Assembly: GCF_946223165.1 (NCBI RefSeq)
Contig: NZ_CAMIBP010000030.1
Span: forward strand, 1-28,065
Length of the DNA stretch: 28,065 bases
From: an uncultured Corynebacterium sp.
GTDB taxonomy: Bacteria; Actinomycetota; Actinomycetes; Mycobacteriales; Mycobacteriaceae
Direction: 5' to 3'
Below, one piece after another: positions 7,453 through 14,648 of the stretch (position 1 is its first letter; every line of letters starts with the position of its first letter). Position numbers and translations under genes: made by a program. Under the pieces are notes generated by a model, which was not told the DNA's origin, did no database searches, and worked only from the letters and a program-made list of their open reading frames with translations.

Positions 7453-8670
7453 TTAGACCACCTGGTTCTTGCCCACCACGACAACGCCGGCGGCCGAGAC
7501 CGTGAACCGCTGCTCATCGCGCTCGCGGTCCACGCCGATGATGGCACCCTCGCCGACGGTGACATTCTTGTCCAGGATGGCGTGGCGAACCACAGCCCCC
7601 TTGCCGATACGCACGCCTGGCATGAGCACCGAGCCTTCCACGGTCGCACCGTCCGCGACGTGGACGTTCGACGCCAGCACCGAGTTGCGCACGGTGCCGC
7701 CGGAAACAATGCACCCCGCAGAGACCATGGACGACTGGGCGATGCCGTTCTGCACAAACTTCGCCGGCGGCCAGTTGGACGCATCCGTCGAGTGAATGGG
7801 CCACTTGGAGTTGTACAGGTTAAACACCGGGTGGACGGAGATGAGGTCCATGTGGGCCTCGTAGAAAGAGTCGATGGTACCGACGTCGCGCCAGTAACCC
7901 CGGTCACGATCCGTGGCACCGGGAACCTCGTTGGACATGAAGTCATAGACGTGCGCCTGCTGCTTGGCCACGAAATACGGAATGATGTCTCCGCCCATGT
8001 CATGGGCCGAGTTCTCGTTCTTCTCATCCTCCAGCAGCGCCTGCTTCAAAGCCTCCGCCGTAAAGACATAATTACCCATGGATGCGTACGTCATATGAGG
8101 ATCATCCGGCGTTGACGGCGGATTCTCCGGCTTCTCCACAAAGGAGGTGATTGTGCCCATGCCGTCCGCCTCAATGCAGCCGAACGCGGACGCCTCGGAC
8201 CGCGGGATGCGGATGCCCGCCACCGAGCAGTCGAGGCCCGTGGCAATGTGCTCCTCCACCATCTGCGAAGGATCCATGCGGTAGACGTGATCCGCACCGA
8301 AGACGATGACGTAATCCGGCTGCTCATCGTTGATAAGGTTGAGCGACTGGACGATGGCGTCCGCCGAGCCGTTGTACCAGCGCTTACCGCGGCGCTGCTG
8401 CGCCGGCACGGAGGCGATGTACTGCGGCGTCGGGCCCGACAGGTTCCACGACTGCGAGATATGGCGGTCAAGCGAGTGGGACTTGTATTGGGTCAAGACC
8501 GCGATCTTGAGGTAACCGGCGTTGACAAGGTTGGACAGGACGAAATCAACAAGGCGGTAGGAACCGCCGAAGGGAACGGCGGGCTTGGCGCGATCCTCCG
8601 TGAGGGGGAACAGACGCTTTCCTTCGCCGCCGGCGAGGACAATGGCTAAGACGTTGGGCTGGCTCTTCAC
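7453..8670 (-). CDS. glgC: Glucose-1-phosphate adenylyltransferase
   Basis: The product is 405 residues. The GTG at 8670 (VKSQPNVLAIVLAGG) is chosen because it gives the length and N-terminus of mycobacterial GlgC; an in-frame ATG at 8706 would add 12 residues. The N-terminal nucleotidyltransferase has LAGGEGKRLFPLTEDRAKPA and the sugar-binding stretch VFGADHVYRMD, followed by FVEKP. The C-terminal left-handed beta-helix carries hexapeptide repeats (VRNSVLASNVHVADGATVEG). It makes ADP-glucose from glucose-1-phosphate and ATP, the committed step to glycogen-type alpha-glucan. It is transcribed away from glgA across a 125-base shared promoter region. Bacterial GlgC is usually controlled allosterically. 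Confidence 0.97.
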   Translation of the reverse strand: MKSQPNVLAIVLAGGEGKRLFPLTEDRAKPAVPFGGSYRLVDFVLSNLVNAGYLKIAVLTQYKSHSLDRHISQSWNLSGPTPQYIASVPAQQRRGKRWYNGSADAIVQSLNLINDEQPDYVIVFGADHVYRMDPSQMVEEHIATGLDCSVAGIRIPRSEASAFGCIEADGMGTITSFVEKPENPPSTPDDPHMTYASMGNYVFTAEALKQALLEDEKNENSAHDMGGDIIPYFVAKQQAHVYDFMSNEVPGATDRDRGYWRDVGTIDSFYEAHMDLISVHPVFNLYNSKWPIHSTDASNWPPAKFVQNGIAQSSMVSAGCIVSGGTVRNSVLASNVHVADGATVEGSVLMPGVRIGKGAVVRHAILDKNVTVGEGAIIGVDRERDEQRFTVSAAGVVVVGKNQVV

Positions 8671-8781
8671 ACTTTCCAACCTAATTGTCGACAGGGGCTT
8701 TGTCATTGAGTATCTGGATCTATTCATGTGAAGTTTGACTAGCGGGGGCACCAACCCGCTGCGGTACCGCGGAAATGCCAT

Positions 8782-8787
8782 TACGCT
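8782..8787 (+). promoter_or_regulatory. Putative -10 element of glgA
   Basis: TACGCT ends 8 bases before the glgA ATG at 8796, so transcription should start at or beside the start codon. No Shine-Dalgarno is present, which supports leaderless translation. The palindrome GCGGTACCGC lies just upstream at 8761-8770. Confidence 0.4.
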
Positions 8788-8795
8788 GGCTGACT

Positions 8796-9950
8796 ATGAG
8801 AGCCGGAGTTTTTTCCAAGGAATACCCGCCCGAGATTTACGGCGGCGCAGGCGTCCACGTTCAGGAGCTCACCCGCTTCATGCGGGAGCTCATCGACGTC
8901 GACGTATTGTGCATGGGCGCCCCGCGCGACGAGGCAGGGGTCCGCGTCTTCGGCGTCGACCCAGAGTTGGAGGGCGCCAACGGCGCGCTGCAGACCCTGT
9001 CCACCGGTCTGCGCATGGCCAACGCCGCCGAGGGCCTCGACATCGCCCACTCGCACACCTGGTACACCGGACTCGCCGGCCACCTCGCCGGGCGGCTCTA
9101 CGGCATCCCCCACGTGGTCACCGCGCACTCCCTCGAGCCTCACCGCCCCTGGAAGCGTGAGCAGCTGGGCGGCGGCTACGACGTCTCCTCGTGGTCCGAG
9201 CGCAACGCCATCGAATACGCGGATGCCGTCATCGCCGTATCCGCGGGTATGAAGAAGTCCATCCTCGACGTCTACCCCGCGGTCGACCCGGACAAGGTCC
9301 ACGTGGTTCTCAACGGCATCGACACTCAGCTGTGGCAGCCCGGCCCCTCCGAGGTCCTTGACCGTCTCGGCGTCGACCGCTCCCGCCCCATCGTGGCCTT
9401 CGTCGGCCGCATCACCCGCCAGAAGGGCGTCAAGCACCTGCTCAAGGCCGCCACGCAGTTCGATCCGGACATCCAGCTCGTGCTCTGCGCCGGCGCTCCC
9501 GATACCCCGGAGATCGCCGCGGAGACCGAGGCCCTCGTGGCCGAGCTCCAAGCCTCGCGCGACGGCGTGTTCTGGGTCCGCGACATGCTCTCACGCGCCG
9601 AGATTGCGCAGGTCTACGCCGGCGCCGATCTCTTCGTCTGCCCGTCTATTTATGAGCCGCTGGGCATCGTCAATCTGGAAGCCATGGCCTGCGGCACCGC
9701 CGTCGTCGCTTCCGACGTCGGCGGCATCCCCGAGGTCGTCGTCGACGGCACCACGGGCACCCTCGTCCACTACGACGAGAACAACACCGCCGCTTTCGAG
9801 GCCGACCTGGCCTCCGCGGTCAATGCCCTGACTGGCGATGCCGACCGCCTCGCCGCCTACGCCGCCGCCGGGCGCGAGCGCGCCGTGAACGAATTCAGCT
9901 GGGCCACCATCGCCGCCCAGACCGTCGAGATTTACCGGAGCCTGGTATAG
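8796..9950 (+). CDS. glgA: GT4 glycogen synthase / maltose-1-phosphate synthase (Corynebacterium GlgA family)
   Basis: The product is 384 residues. The start at 8796 gives MRAGVFSKEYPPEIYGGAGV, the usual N-terminus with the donor-binding GGAGVH loop; an ATG at 8775 is not needed. The GT-B C-terminal half has FVGRITRQKGVKHLL and the E-x7-E motif EPLGIVNLE. This is the retaining GT4 family of actinobacteria, not the GT5 GlgA of E. coli. Mycobacterial members (GlgM) use ADP-glucose to make maltose-1-phosphate as well as alpha-glucan, so the exact acceptor here is open. It pairs with the divergent glgC. Its TAG is directly followed by the ATG of the GH32-like gene, so the two should be co-translated. 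Confidence 0.95.
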   Translation: MRAGVFSKEYPPEIYGGAGVHVQELTRFMRELIDVDVLCMGAPRDEAGVRVFGVDPELEGANGALQTLSTGLRMANAAEGLDIAHSHTWYTGLAGHLAGRLYGIPHVVTAHSLEPHRPWKREQLGGGYDVSSWSERNAIEYADAVIAVSAGMKKSILDVYPAVDPDKVHVVLNGIDTQLWQPGPSEVLDRLGVDRSRPIVAFVGRITRQKGVKHLLKAATQFDPDIQLVLCAGAPDTPEIAAETEALVAELQASRDGVFWVRDMLSRAEIAQVYAGADLFVCPSIYEPLGIVNLEAMACGTAVVASDVGGIPEVVVDGTTGTLVHYDENNTAAFEADLASAVNALTGDADRLAAYAAAGRERAVNEFSWATIAAQTVEIYRSLV

Positions 9951-11393
9951 ATGACCCACCGCCCAGAACTGCACTTACTGCCCGAATCTGGCATCCTCTA
10001 CGGCCCGGCCGGCGTCCTCCTCGACGGCACCACCTGGCACGTGTTTTACCAATACGCGCCCGCCGCGGACGCGCCCTCCCGCTGGGGACATTCCTTCGCC
10101 GAGGACGATCCGTTCTACTGGCTCGAGTGCGACGACGCCCTGGCCGCCGAGGGCTCCGAGACTAGCCTGCGCGCCGGTTCCGTCACCGCCGCCCCCGACG
10201 GCGGCGCGCGCTTGTATTTCACGTCCGTTTGCGGCGAGGACGCCTCTGTGGGCCTCGCCCGCTGCGCCACCATCAACCAGACCTGCGATATCTCCGACGA
10301 GCCGAACACCCTCGATTCCACCGTTGAACGCGTCGGCACCGTCGTCGCCGCGCAGCACGGCTTCGAGCGTTTCCGCTCCCCGTGCGTCGTCCCAGCCTGG
10401 GCCAATGCCGCCGACGGCGCGAGTGAGGATCGCACCGTCGAGCACGAGGGATGGCTCATGCTCGCCCTCACAGGCAGCGCGGAGCACCCCGTCCCGGTAG
10501 TACTGCGCAGCGCCGACGGACTTGACTGGCAGTTCACCGGCCCGCTGACCTTCGCCGGTGAGCCCGACTTTCCCACCTCTGACGGCGCCCTGCCGCCCGT
10601 CGTCGCCCCGCGAATCGTGCGCCTGCGCGACGAGGTCAGCGGCGACATTCGCGACATCCTCTTCGTCACCATCGAGGCGCCCACCGGCGAGATTTCTGGC
10701 TACCTCGTCGGCACCCTCCACGGCGCGGAATTCCAGGTCACCACCGGGTTCCGCCGCCTCGACTACGGCCACGACTTCACCCGCCCCCGCAATACCAACG
10801 TCACGCCCGGCACCCCGTACCGCGGCGAGGGCTACGCGGAAGCGCTCATCATCGGATTGCTCAACGGCCGCGGCCGCGCCGACACCCCGCTCAACCACCA
10901 CTCGTGGGCCGAGGAGGGCTGGGCCAACGTGCTGACCTTGCCGCGCCACGTCACGCTCCAGGACGGCGTGCTCTACCAAACTCCGCCGCGCCACCTGCCC
11001 CGCGCGGTCGAGGACTCCGACCACGCCCGCCTGTGGAGCGGACTACTGACCATTCCCGAGGGTTCCTCGCTGACCGTGACCCTGCTCGACGGCGCGGGCG
11101 AGCCCGCTGCCACCGTCACGCACAGCGGCGCCGAGCTCACCATCGACCGCTCGCTCACCCGCGCTTTCGGGCATACCTACCGCGATGACGCTCCCGCCGT
11201 CGCGCCGCTCGCCGAGGGCGACGAGGACTCCCTCACCGTCGTCGTCGACGGCTCCACCATTGAGGTGTACGCCGATTCCGGCCTGGTCGCCATGTCGTCG
11301 CGCATGTACTTCGAAGGCGGATGCTCCGGCTTCCGCGTCGAGACCACCGGCGACGCTGAGATTCAGAACGCCTTTGAGGTCCCCGGCTCCTAG
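9951..11393 (+). CDS. GH32-like protein lacking key catalytic residues, coupled to glgA
   Basis: The product is 480 residues with no signal peptide, hence cytosolic. Its plan follows glycoside hydrolase family 32 (beta-fructosidases): RPELHLLPESG and WHVFYQYAP at the start, RWGHSFAEDDPFYW, LRAGSV, DYGHDFTRPRNTN, EGWANVLTLPRHVTL, then a C-terminal beta-sandwich with VDGSTIEVYADSG. The catalytic signature NDPNG, whose Asp is the nucleophile, is replaced by the segment LYGPAG, with Gly18 at the Asp position. The RDP motif reads FRSP, with Ser143 in place of the Asp. A Glu in GEPDF may correspond to the acid/base. The frame is intact, so this is a maintained variant, not a broken gene. It starts directly after the glgA stop, pointing to a role in glucan metabolism, perhaps as a binding or regulatory protein. 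That role is inference. Confidence 0.85.
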   Translation: MTHRPELHLLPESGILYGPAGVLLDGTTWHVFYQYAPAADAPSRWGHSFAEDDPFYWLECDDALAAEGSETSLRAGSVTAAPDGGARLYFTSVCGEDASVGLARCATINQTCDISDEPNTLDSTVERVGTVVAAQHGFERFRSPCVVPAWANAADGASEDRTVEHEGWLMLALTGSAEHPVPVVLRSADGLDWQFTGPLTFAGEPDFPTSDGALPPVVAPRIVRLRDEVSGDIRDILFVTIEAPTGEISGYLVGTLHGAEFQVTTGFRRLDYGHDFTRPRNTNVTPGTPYRGEGYAEALIIGLLNGRGRADTPLNHHSWAEEGWANVLTLPRHVTLQDGVLYQTPPRHLPRAVEDSDHARLWSGLLTIPEGSSLTVTLLDGAGEPAATVTHSGAELTIDRSLTRAFGHTYRDDAPAVAPLAEGDEDSLTVVVDGSTIEVYADSGLVAMSSRMYFEGGCSGFRVETTGDAEIQNAFEVPGS

Positions 11394-11414
11394 TCGCCAC
11401 ACCGCCTCCCCGAT

Positions 11415-11445
11415 AAGCCCTAGCCTCGCGCCAGGGCTTTTCTTT
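11415..11445 (+). terminator. Terminator of the glgA operon
   Basis: AAGCCCT (11415-11421) pairs with AGGGCTT (11433-11439) around an 11-base loop and is followed by TTTCTTT. It lies 22 bases after the GH32-like stop. Confidence 0.75.
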
Positions 11446-11525
11446 GCCCACGCCCCTAAGCCCACACCCCAACCTTAGGTGATGCCTTTCTCTCGCAAAC
11501 AGCCCCCCAACCGCCCAAAACACAT

Positions 11526-11538
11526 CGCTTAAGAAGCG
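11526..11538 (-). terminator. Weak hairpin after the RlmA-like gene
   Basis: CGCTT and AAGCG form a 5-base stem around a 3-base loop, followed on the minus strand by ATGTGTTTT. It lies about 10 bases after the stop at 11548. This is a marginal terminator. Confidence 0.35.
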
Positions 11539-11547
11539 GAGGGGTGG

Positions 11548-12411
11548 TTAGGCCGGCTTGAGCCGGTCCAGGCGAGCGCGCGCGGTGACCGTCATGGCAT
11601 CAGGCAGCGCGGCCATGCGCTCGGCCAGCTCGTCGGCATTAATATGGCGCGCCGAGGGGCTCATCCCCACCTGGGCGGCAATGGAGGCCTTGTCCAAAGT
11701 GATAGGGAACGAGATGTCAACGGGGTCAGCGGCCTGGACGAGGTAGCCGGCGGCCTGCTCATACATGCGCTCAATCTTGCCGGCCTCGACGCCGAGGATG
11801 CCCAGCGGCTCGCGCAGCTCATCGAGGTGACCGACGCCGGGGGTTAGCACGACGACCTGCCCGTGCGGGGCAAGAACGCGTTGAAACTCGGCGGGGTTGC
11901 GCGGCGCGAAGACCACGGTGACAGCGTCCAGCACGCCGTCGCGCACCGGAAGTCCCTCCCACACATCCGCGACGACGGCGCCGACGCGCGGATGGCACTT
12001 GGCCAGGTGCTTCGCAGCGTGGGTGGAGATATCCAAGCCGATGCCACGGGAGCCCTCGATGGAATCGAGGGTGTGGGCCAGGTAGTAGCCAGTGCCGGCG
12101 CCGACCTCAAGGATGGCGGGCGCGGCGAGGTCCGCGGGCGCGTCATCCAGGACGTCGAGCACCGCGCCGGTCACGGACTCCACGAAAGGCGCGAAGTGGC
12201 CCATCGACAGGTAGGTCTCGCGGGCGGTCACCATGGCGGCGTCGTCACCCGCGTGTTTCAGGCCGGCACCGCCAGCCAAGGTAACGTAGCCCTGCTTGGC
12301 TACGTCATAGGAATGGCCGGACTCGGAGGTCAGGCGGGCGAATCCGTCGGCCCCGGCCAGCGGGGTGCGGTCGACGGGATCGGCAAGAAGGTCAATGACG
12401 TCGGAAAGCAC
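11548..12411 (-). CDS. RlmA-like 23S rRNA (guanine-N1) methyltransferase, zinc finger lost
   Basis: The product is 287 residues from a GTG at 12411, immediately after the TAA of the DUF3117 gene. The alignable order to RlmA/RrmA is GHSYDVAKQGYVTL (residues about 32-45), DDAAMVTARETYLSMGHFAP, the SAM-binding ILEVGAGTGYYLAH, GLDISTHAAKHLAK, and VFAPRNPAEFQRVLAPHGQV. Family members methylate one guanine at N1 in helix 35 of 23S rRNA, and some (RlmAII/TlrB) give macrolide resistance. The N-terminal zinc site normally formed by C-x2-C and a C-H pair is absent: DPVD stands where CPxC is expected and no cysteine precedes GHSYD. The methyltransferase fold looks intact. Which guanine it modifies, if any, cannot be told from sequence. 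Confidence 0.85.
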   Translation of the reverse strand: MLSDVIDLLADPVDRTPLAGADGFARLTSESGHSYDVAKQGYVTLAGGAGLKHAGDDAAMVTARETYLSMGHFAPFVESVTGAVLDVLDDAPADLAAPAILEVGAGTGYYLAHTLDSIEGSRGIGLDISTHAAKHLAKCHPRVGAVVADVWEGLPVRDGVLDAVTVVFAPRNPAEFQRVLAPHGQVVVLTPGVGHLDELREPLGILGVEAGKIERMYEQAAGYLVQAADPVDISFPITLDKASIAAQVGMSPSARHINADELAERMAALPDAMTVTARARLDRLKPA

Positions 12412-12579
12412 TTAGCTGGCAGCCTCAACCAACAGGGCGCCGAGCTCAGCGGCTTCTTCCTTGCTCATTTCCACGACGATGCGTCCGCCACCGTCAGACG
12501 GGATTCGCATGACGATCTTGCGGGATTCTTCCACGGCCTCCATCGGGCCGCCGGTGGTACGGGGTTTCATCGCTGCCAT
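12412..12579 (-). CDS. DUF3117 family small protein
   Basis: The product is 55 residues, MAAMKPRTTGGPMEAVEESR at the start, then KIVMRIPSDGGGRIVVEMS and a C-terminal helix KEEAAELGALLVEAAS. AAGGAG lies 10 bases before the ATG. This is the highly conserved actinobacterial DUF3117 family (Rv1211 in M. tuberculosis, as I recall it), of unknown function. It is cytosolic, with no cysteines. Its stop codon is directly followed by the GTG of the RlmA-like gene, so the two are very likely translationally coupled. Confidence 0.93.
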   Translation of the reverse strand: MAAMKPRTTGGPMEAVEESRKIVMRIPSDGGGRIVVEMSKEEAAELGALLVEAAS

Positions 12580-12658
12580 CGAACTACAGCTCCTTCATCA
12601 ATACTGCACAAAGTGACCCTTCATAGTCTACGCTAATCACTCCCGCCGGTGCCCCGAA

Positions 12659-12688
12659 ACATAAGAAAAGCCCATATCAGCATGGGCT
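12659..12688 (-). terminator. Terminator of the dapE-gpgS operon
   Basis: On the minus strand AGCCCAT (12688-12682) pairs with ATGGGCT (12675-12669) around a 6-base loop and runs into TTTTCTTAT. It lies 12 bases after the stop at 12700. Confidence 0.85.
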
Positions 12689-12699
12689 CTATGTGGTGA

Positions 12700-13038
12700 C
12701 TATTCCGCGTCCGGGGCGGTTTCCGGATCCGCCGCCGGTGCGGCGGACGTCACCGTCACGCGCTCCTGGTGCCCCTGCAATTCGGCGATACGGGCCTGCA
12801 GAACCGCGATGACATCATCCACCTGGTCCTGGCGGTAGCCATGCGAGACGACGTCGAAGCGCACGGAGTCCAAGTCGTCGGCAGCGACGGCGCGGCGGTT
12901 GTCTTCCATGACGGCCTTGGGGGTCTCACCGGCATCCATGACCTCGCCACGGCCGAGGAAACGGCCCCAAATCCAGGTGCCCAGCGCGACGAGCAGGGCA
13001 AGGAGAATGATGAGCACGATCCAAGAAAGCATGGGCAT
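12700..13038 (-). CDS. Small membrane protein with DivIVA-like motif
   Basis: The product is 112 residues. One N-terminal transmembrane helix (SWIVLIILLALLVALGTWIW, residues about 5-24) is followed by a cytosolic tail with VRFDVVSHGYRQDQVDDVIA (residues about 59-78), the short DivI1A/DivIVA-type motif F-x-V-x-x-x-G-Y-x-x-x-Q-V-D, then a short coiled region and a polar alanine- and proline-rich end. The DivIVA motif occurs in proteins that sit at the pole or septum of actinobacteria; septal or polar location here is inference. Its ATG overlaps the gpgS stop by one base (TAATG), so translation is coupled. It is the last gene before the operon terminator. Confidence 0.85.
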   Translation of the reverse strand: MPMLSWIVLIILLALLVALGTWIWGRFLGRGEVMDAGETPKAVMEDNRRAVAADDLDSVRFDVVSHGYRQDQVDDVIAVLQARIAELQGHQERVTVTSAAPAADPETAPDAE

Positions 13039-13790
13039 TACCTTACCTGGTTCAGCGGCGGGCGCCCGGCAACAGGCTGGGCGTGCGTGCCCAGCGCGCC
13101 GGCCCGGTCCAGGATGGTGCGCGCGACGACGTCGGCCATGGGGCGCAGCTGGCTGAGCGGACGGTTGCGGTGGCGCCGAGGCGGCAACGGAATTTGGGCA
13201 ATGCCGCCGATGCCGTGCCGCGCGGCGACGTCGATGAGCAGCCCCGCTTCGACGCCGTACCCTCCCACAAAGGGCAGGTCTCGGGCGGTGGCGGCGCGCA
13301 ACGCGTATTCGCCGCCGAGGGGCTGCTCAATGCCGCCGAGCTCCGGAAAGTACACGTCGAGCAGCGGCTTGGCGGTCAGCTCGGTGACGCGTCCGCCACC
13401 GGGGCGCCCGTCAATGGTGCGCTCGTACGTCGCCCGGACGAGGTGAATGTCCGGGTCGGAGAAGGGCGCGGTGAGCGCAGCGACCATACCGGGGGCTGCG
13501 GACTCTAGGTCGGCGTCGATAAAGCAGACGATGTCGCCGGTCGCGGCCGCTACGCCGCGCCACAAGGACTCGCCCTTGCCCGGGGTGGGCGGGATATTGG
13601 GGAGGATGTCGCGCCAGTTGAGCACGCGCGCGCCGGCGGCGCGGGCCGCGGCGGCGGTACCGTCGGCGGAGTCGGCGTCGATGACGAGGACCTCATGCGG
13701 GGCGTCGGCGAGGCAGGCGCGCACGACGGCGGCCACGGTGGCTTCCTCGTTGAGCGCCGGGATGACGACGGAGACGCGCGGGAGGGCCAT
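13038..13790 (-). CDS. gpgS: Glucosyl-3-phosphoglycerate synthase
   Basis: The product is 250 residues, a GT-A glycosyltransferase: VSVVIPALNEEATVAAVVRA, VLVIDADSADGT, the metal-binding IVCFIDADLES, then TPGKGESLWRG before it and GGIEQPLGGEYALR and FVGGYGVEAGLLIDVAARHG after it. The family (GT81) joins glucose to 3-phosphoglycerate, the first step toward methylglucose lipopolysaccharides or glucosylglycerate. It is shorter than mycobacterial GpgS (over 300 residues), lacking N-terminal residues before the first strand. Three bases separate it from the folP2 stop. The operon context (dapE, LOG, folP2) matches M. tuberculosis Rv1202-Rv1208. Confidence 0.92.
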   Translation of the reverse strand: MALPRVSVVIPALNEEATVAAVVRACLADAPHEVLVIDADSADGTAAAARAAGARVLNWRDILPNIPPTPGKGESLWRGVAAATGDIVCFIDADLESAAPGMVAALTAPFSDPDIHLVRATYERTIDGRPGGGRVTELTAKPLLDVYFPELGGIEQPLGGEYALRAATARDLPFVGGYGVEAGLLIDVAARHGIGGIAQIPLPPRRHRNRPLSQLRPMADVVARTILDRAGALGTHAQPVAGRPPLNQVR

Positions 13791-13793
13791 GGC

Positions 13794-14648
13794 TTAGGCC
13801 AGCCCGCGGATCGTGGTGAGCGGTGCCATACGGCCCTGGATGGCGGCGGTCATGCGGATGACGTCGAGGGTTTCGGCGACCTCGTGGACGCGGAAGGCGG
13901 CAACGCCGCGGGCGGCAGACCAGGCGGTGGCGGCCAGCGTGCCGGAGACGCGATCGCCGACGCCCCGGTCCAGGGTCTCCCCCACGAAGTCCTTGTTGGA
14001 TAACGCCATGAGGACGGGCCATCCGGTGGCGACGATCTCATCGATGCGGCGCAGCAGTTCAAGGCCGTGGAAGGTGTTCTTGCCAAAGTCGTGGGTAGGG
14101 TCGATGAAGACGAGATCCTCGGGGCAGCCGAGGTCGGCGGCGCGCTCGGCGAGCGCAGTCGTCTCCGCGATGACGTCGGCCACGACGTCATCGAAGTGCA
14201 CGCGGTGCGGCCTAGTCCGCGGGATGACCCCGCCGGTATGCGAGCACACGTAGCCCACCCGGTGGTGGCCGGCGACCTCGATGAGCTCAGGATCCCAGCC
14301 GGCCCACGTGTCATTGATGAGCGTCGCCCCGGCGGCGATAGCCTCCTCAGCGACGGCGGCGCGCCACGTGTCCACGGAGATGACGACGTCGGGGTGGCGC
14401 TCGTGCACCGCGGCGATGGTGGGCACGACGCGGTCGATCTCCTCGGCCGCATCGACGTCCTCGCCTGGGCCGGCCTTCACGCCGCCGATGTCGACGATGG
14501 ATGCGCCGGCGGCGACGACCTCGTCGCAACGCCGGAGGGCCGGGTCAAGTGCCCAGGTGCGGCCTTGGTCGTAGAAGGAATCCGGGGTGCGATTGACGAT
14601 GGCCATGACGCGCGCGAGTTCCCCGCGCGCGGGATAGTTAGGACTCAT
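13794..14648 (-). CDS. folP2: Dihydropteroate synthase homologue FolP2
   Basis: The product is 284 residues, overlapping the LOG gene stop by 11 bases. The TIM-barrel pterin-binding fold shows VMAIVNRTPDSFYDQG, IVDIGGVKAGPG, VISVDTW, INDTWAG, FIDPTHDFGKN, LSNKDFVGE and FRVHEV. The residues that bind pterin in true DHPS (Asp in SVDTW, Asn in INDTW, Asp in DPTHD, Lys in SNKDF, Arg and His in FRVHE) are present. However, the N-V-T of classical enzymes is N-R-T and the DPGFGF loop is DPTHDF, as in mycobacterial FolP2, which is reported not to act as a DHPS. A role outside folate synthesis is likely but unknown. Position between LOG and gpgS supports FolP2 rather than FolP1. Confidence 0.93.
   Translation of the reverse strand: MSPNYPARGELARVMAIVNRTPDSFYDQGRTWALDPALRRCDEVVAAGASIVDIGGVKAGPGEDVDAAEEIDRVVPTIAAVHERHPDVVISVDTWRAAVAEEAIAAGATLINDTWAGWDPELIEVAGHHRVGYVCSHTGGVIPRTRPHRVHFDDVVADVIAETTALAERAADLGCPEDLVFIDPTHDFGKNTFHGLELLRRIDEIVATGWPVLMALSNKDFVGETLDRGVGDRVSGTLAATAWSAARGVAAFRVHEVAETLDVIRMTAAIQGRMAPLTTIRGLA

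Noticed and set aside
9975..11024. Minus-strand open frame of 349 codons
   Set aside because: Antisense to the GH32-like gene, glycine- and valine-rich with no family features.
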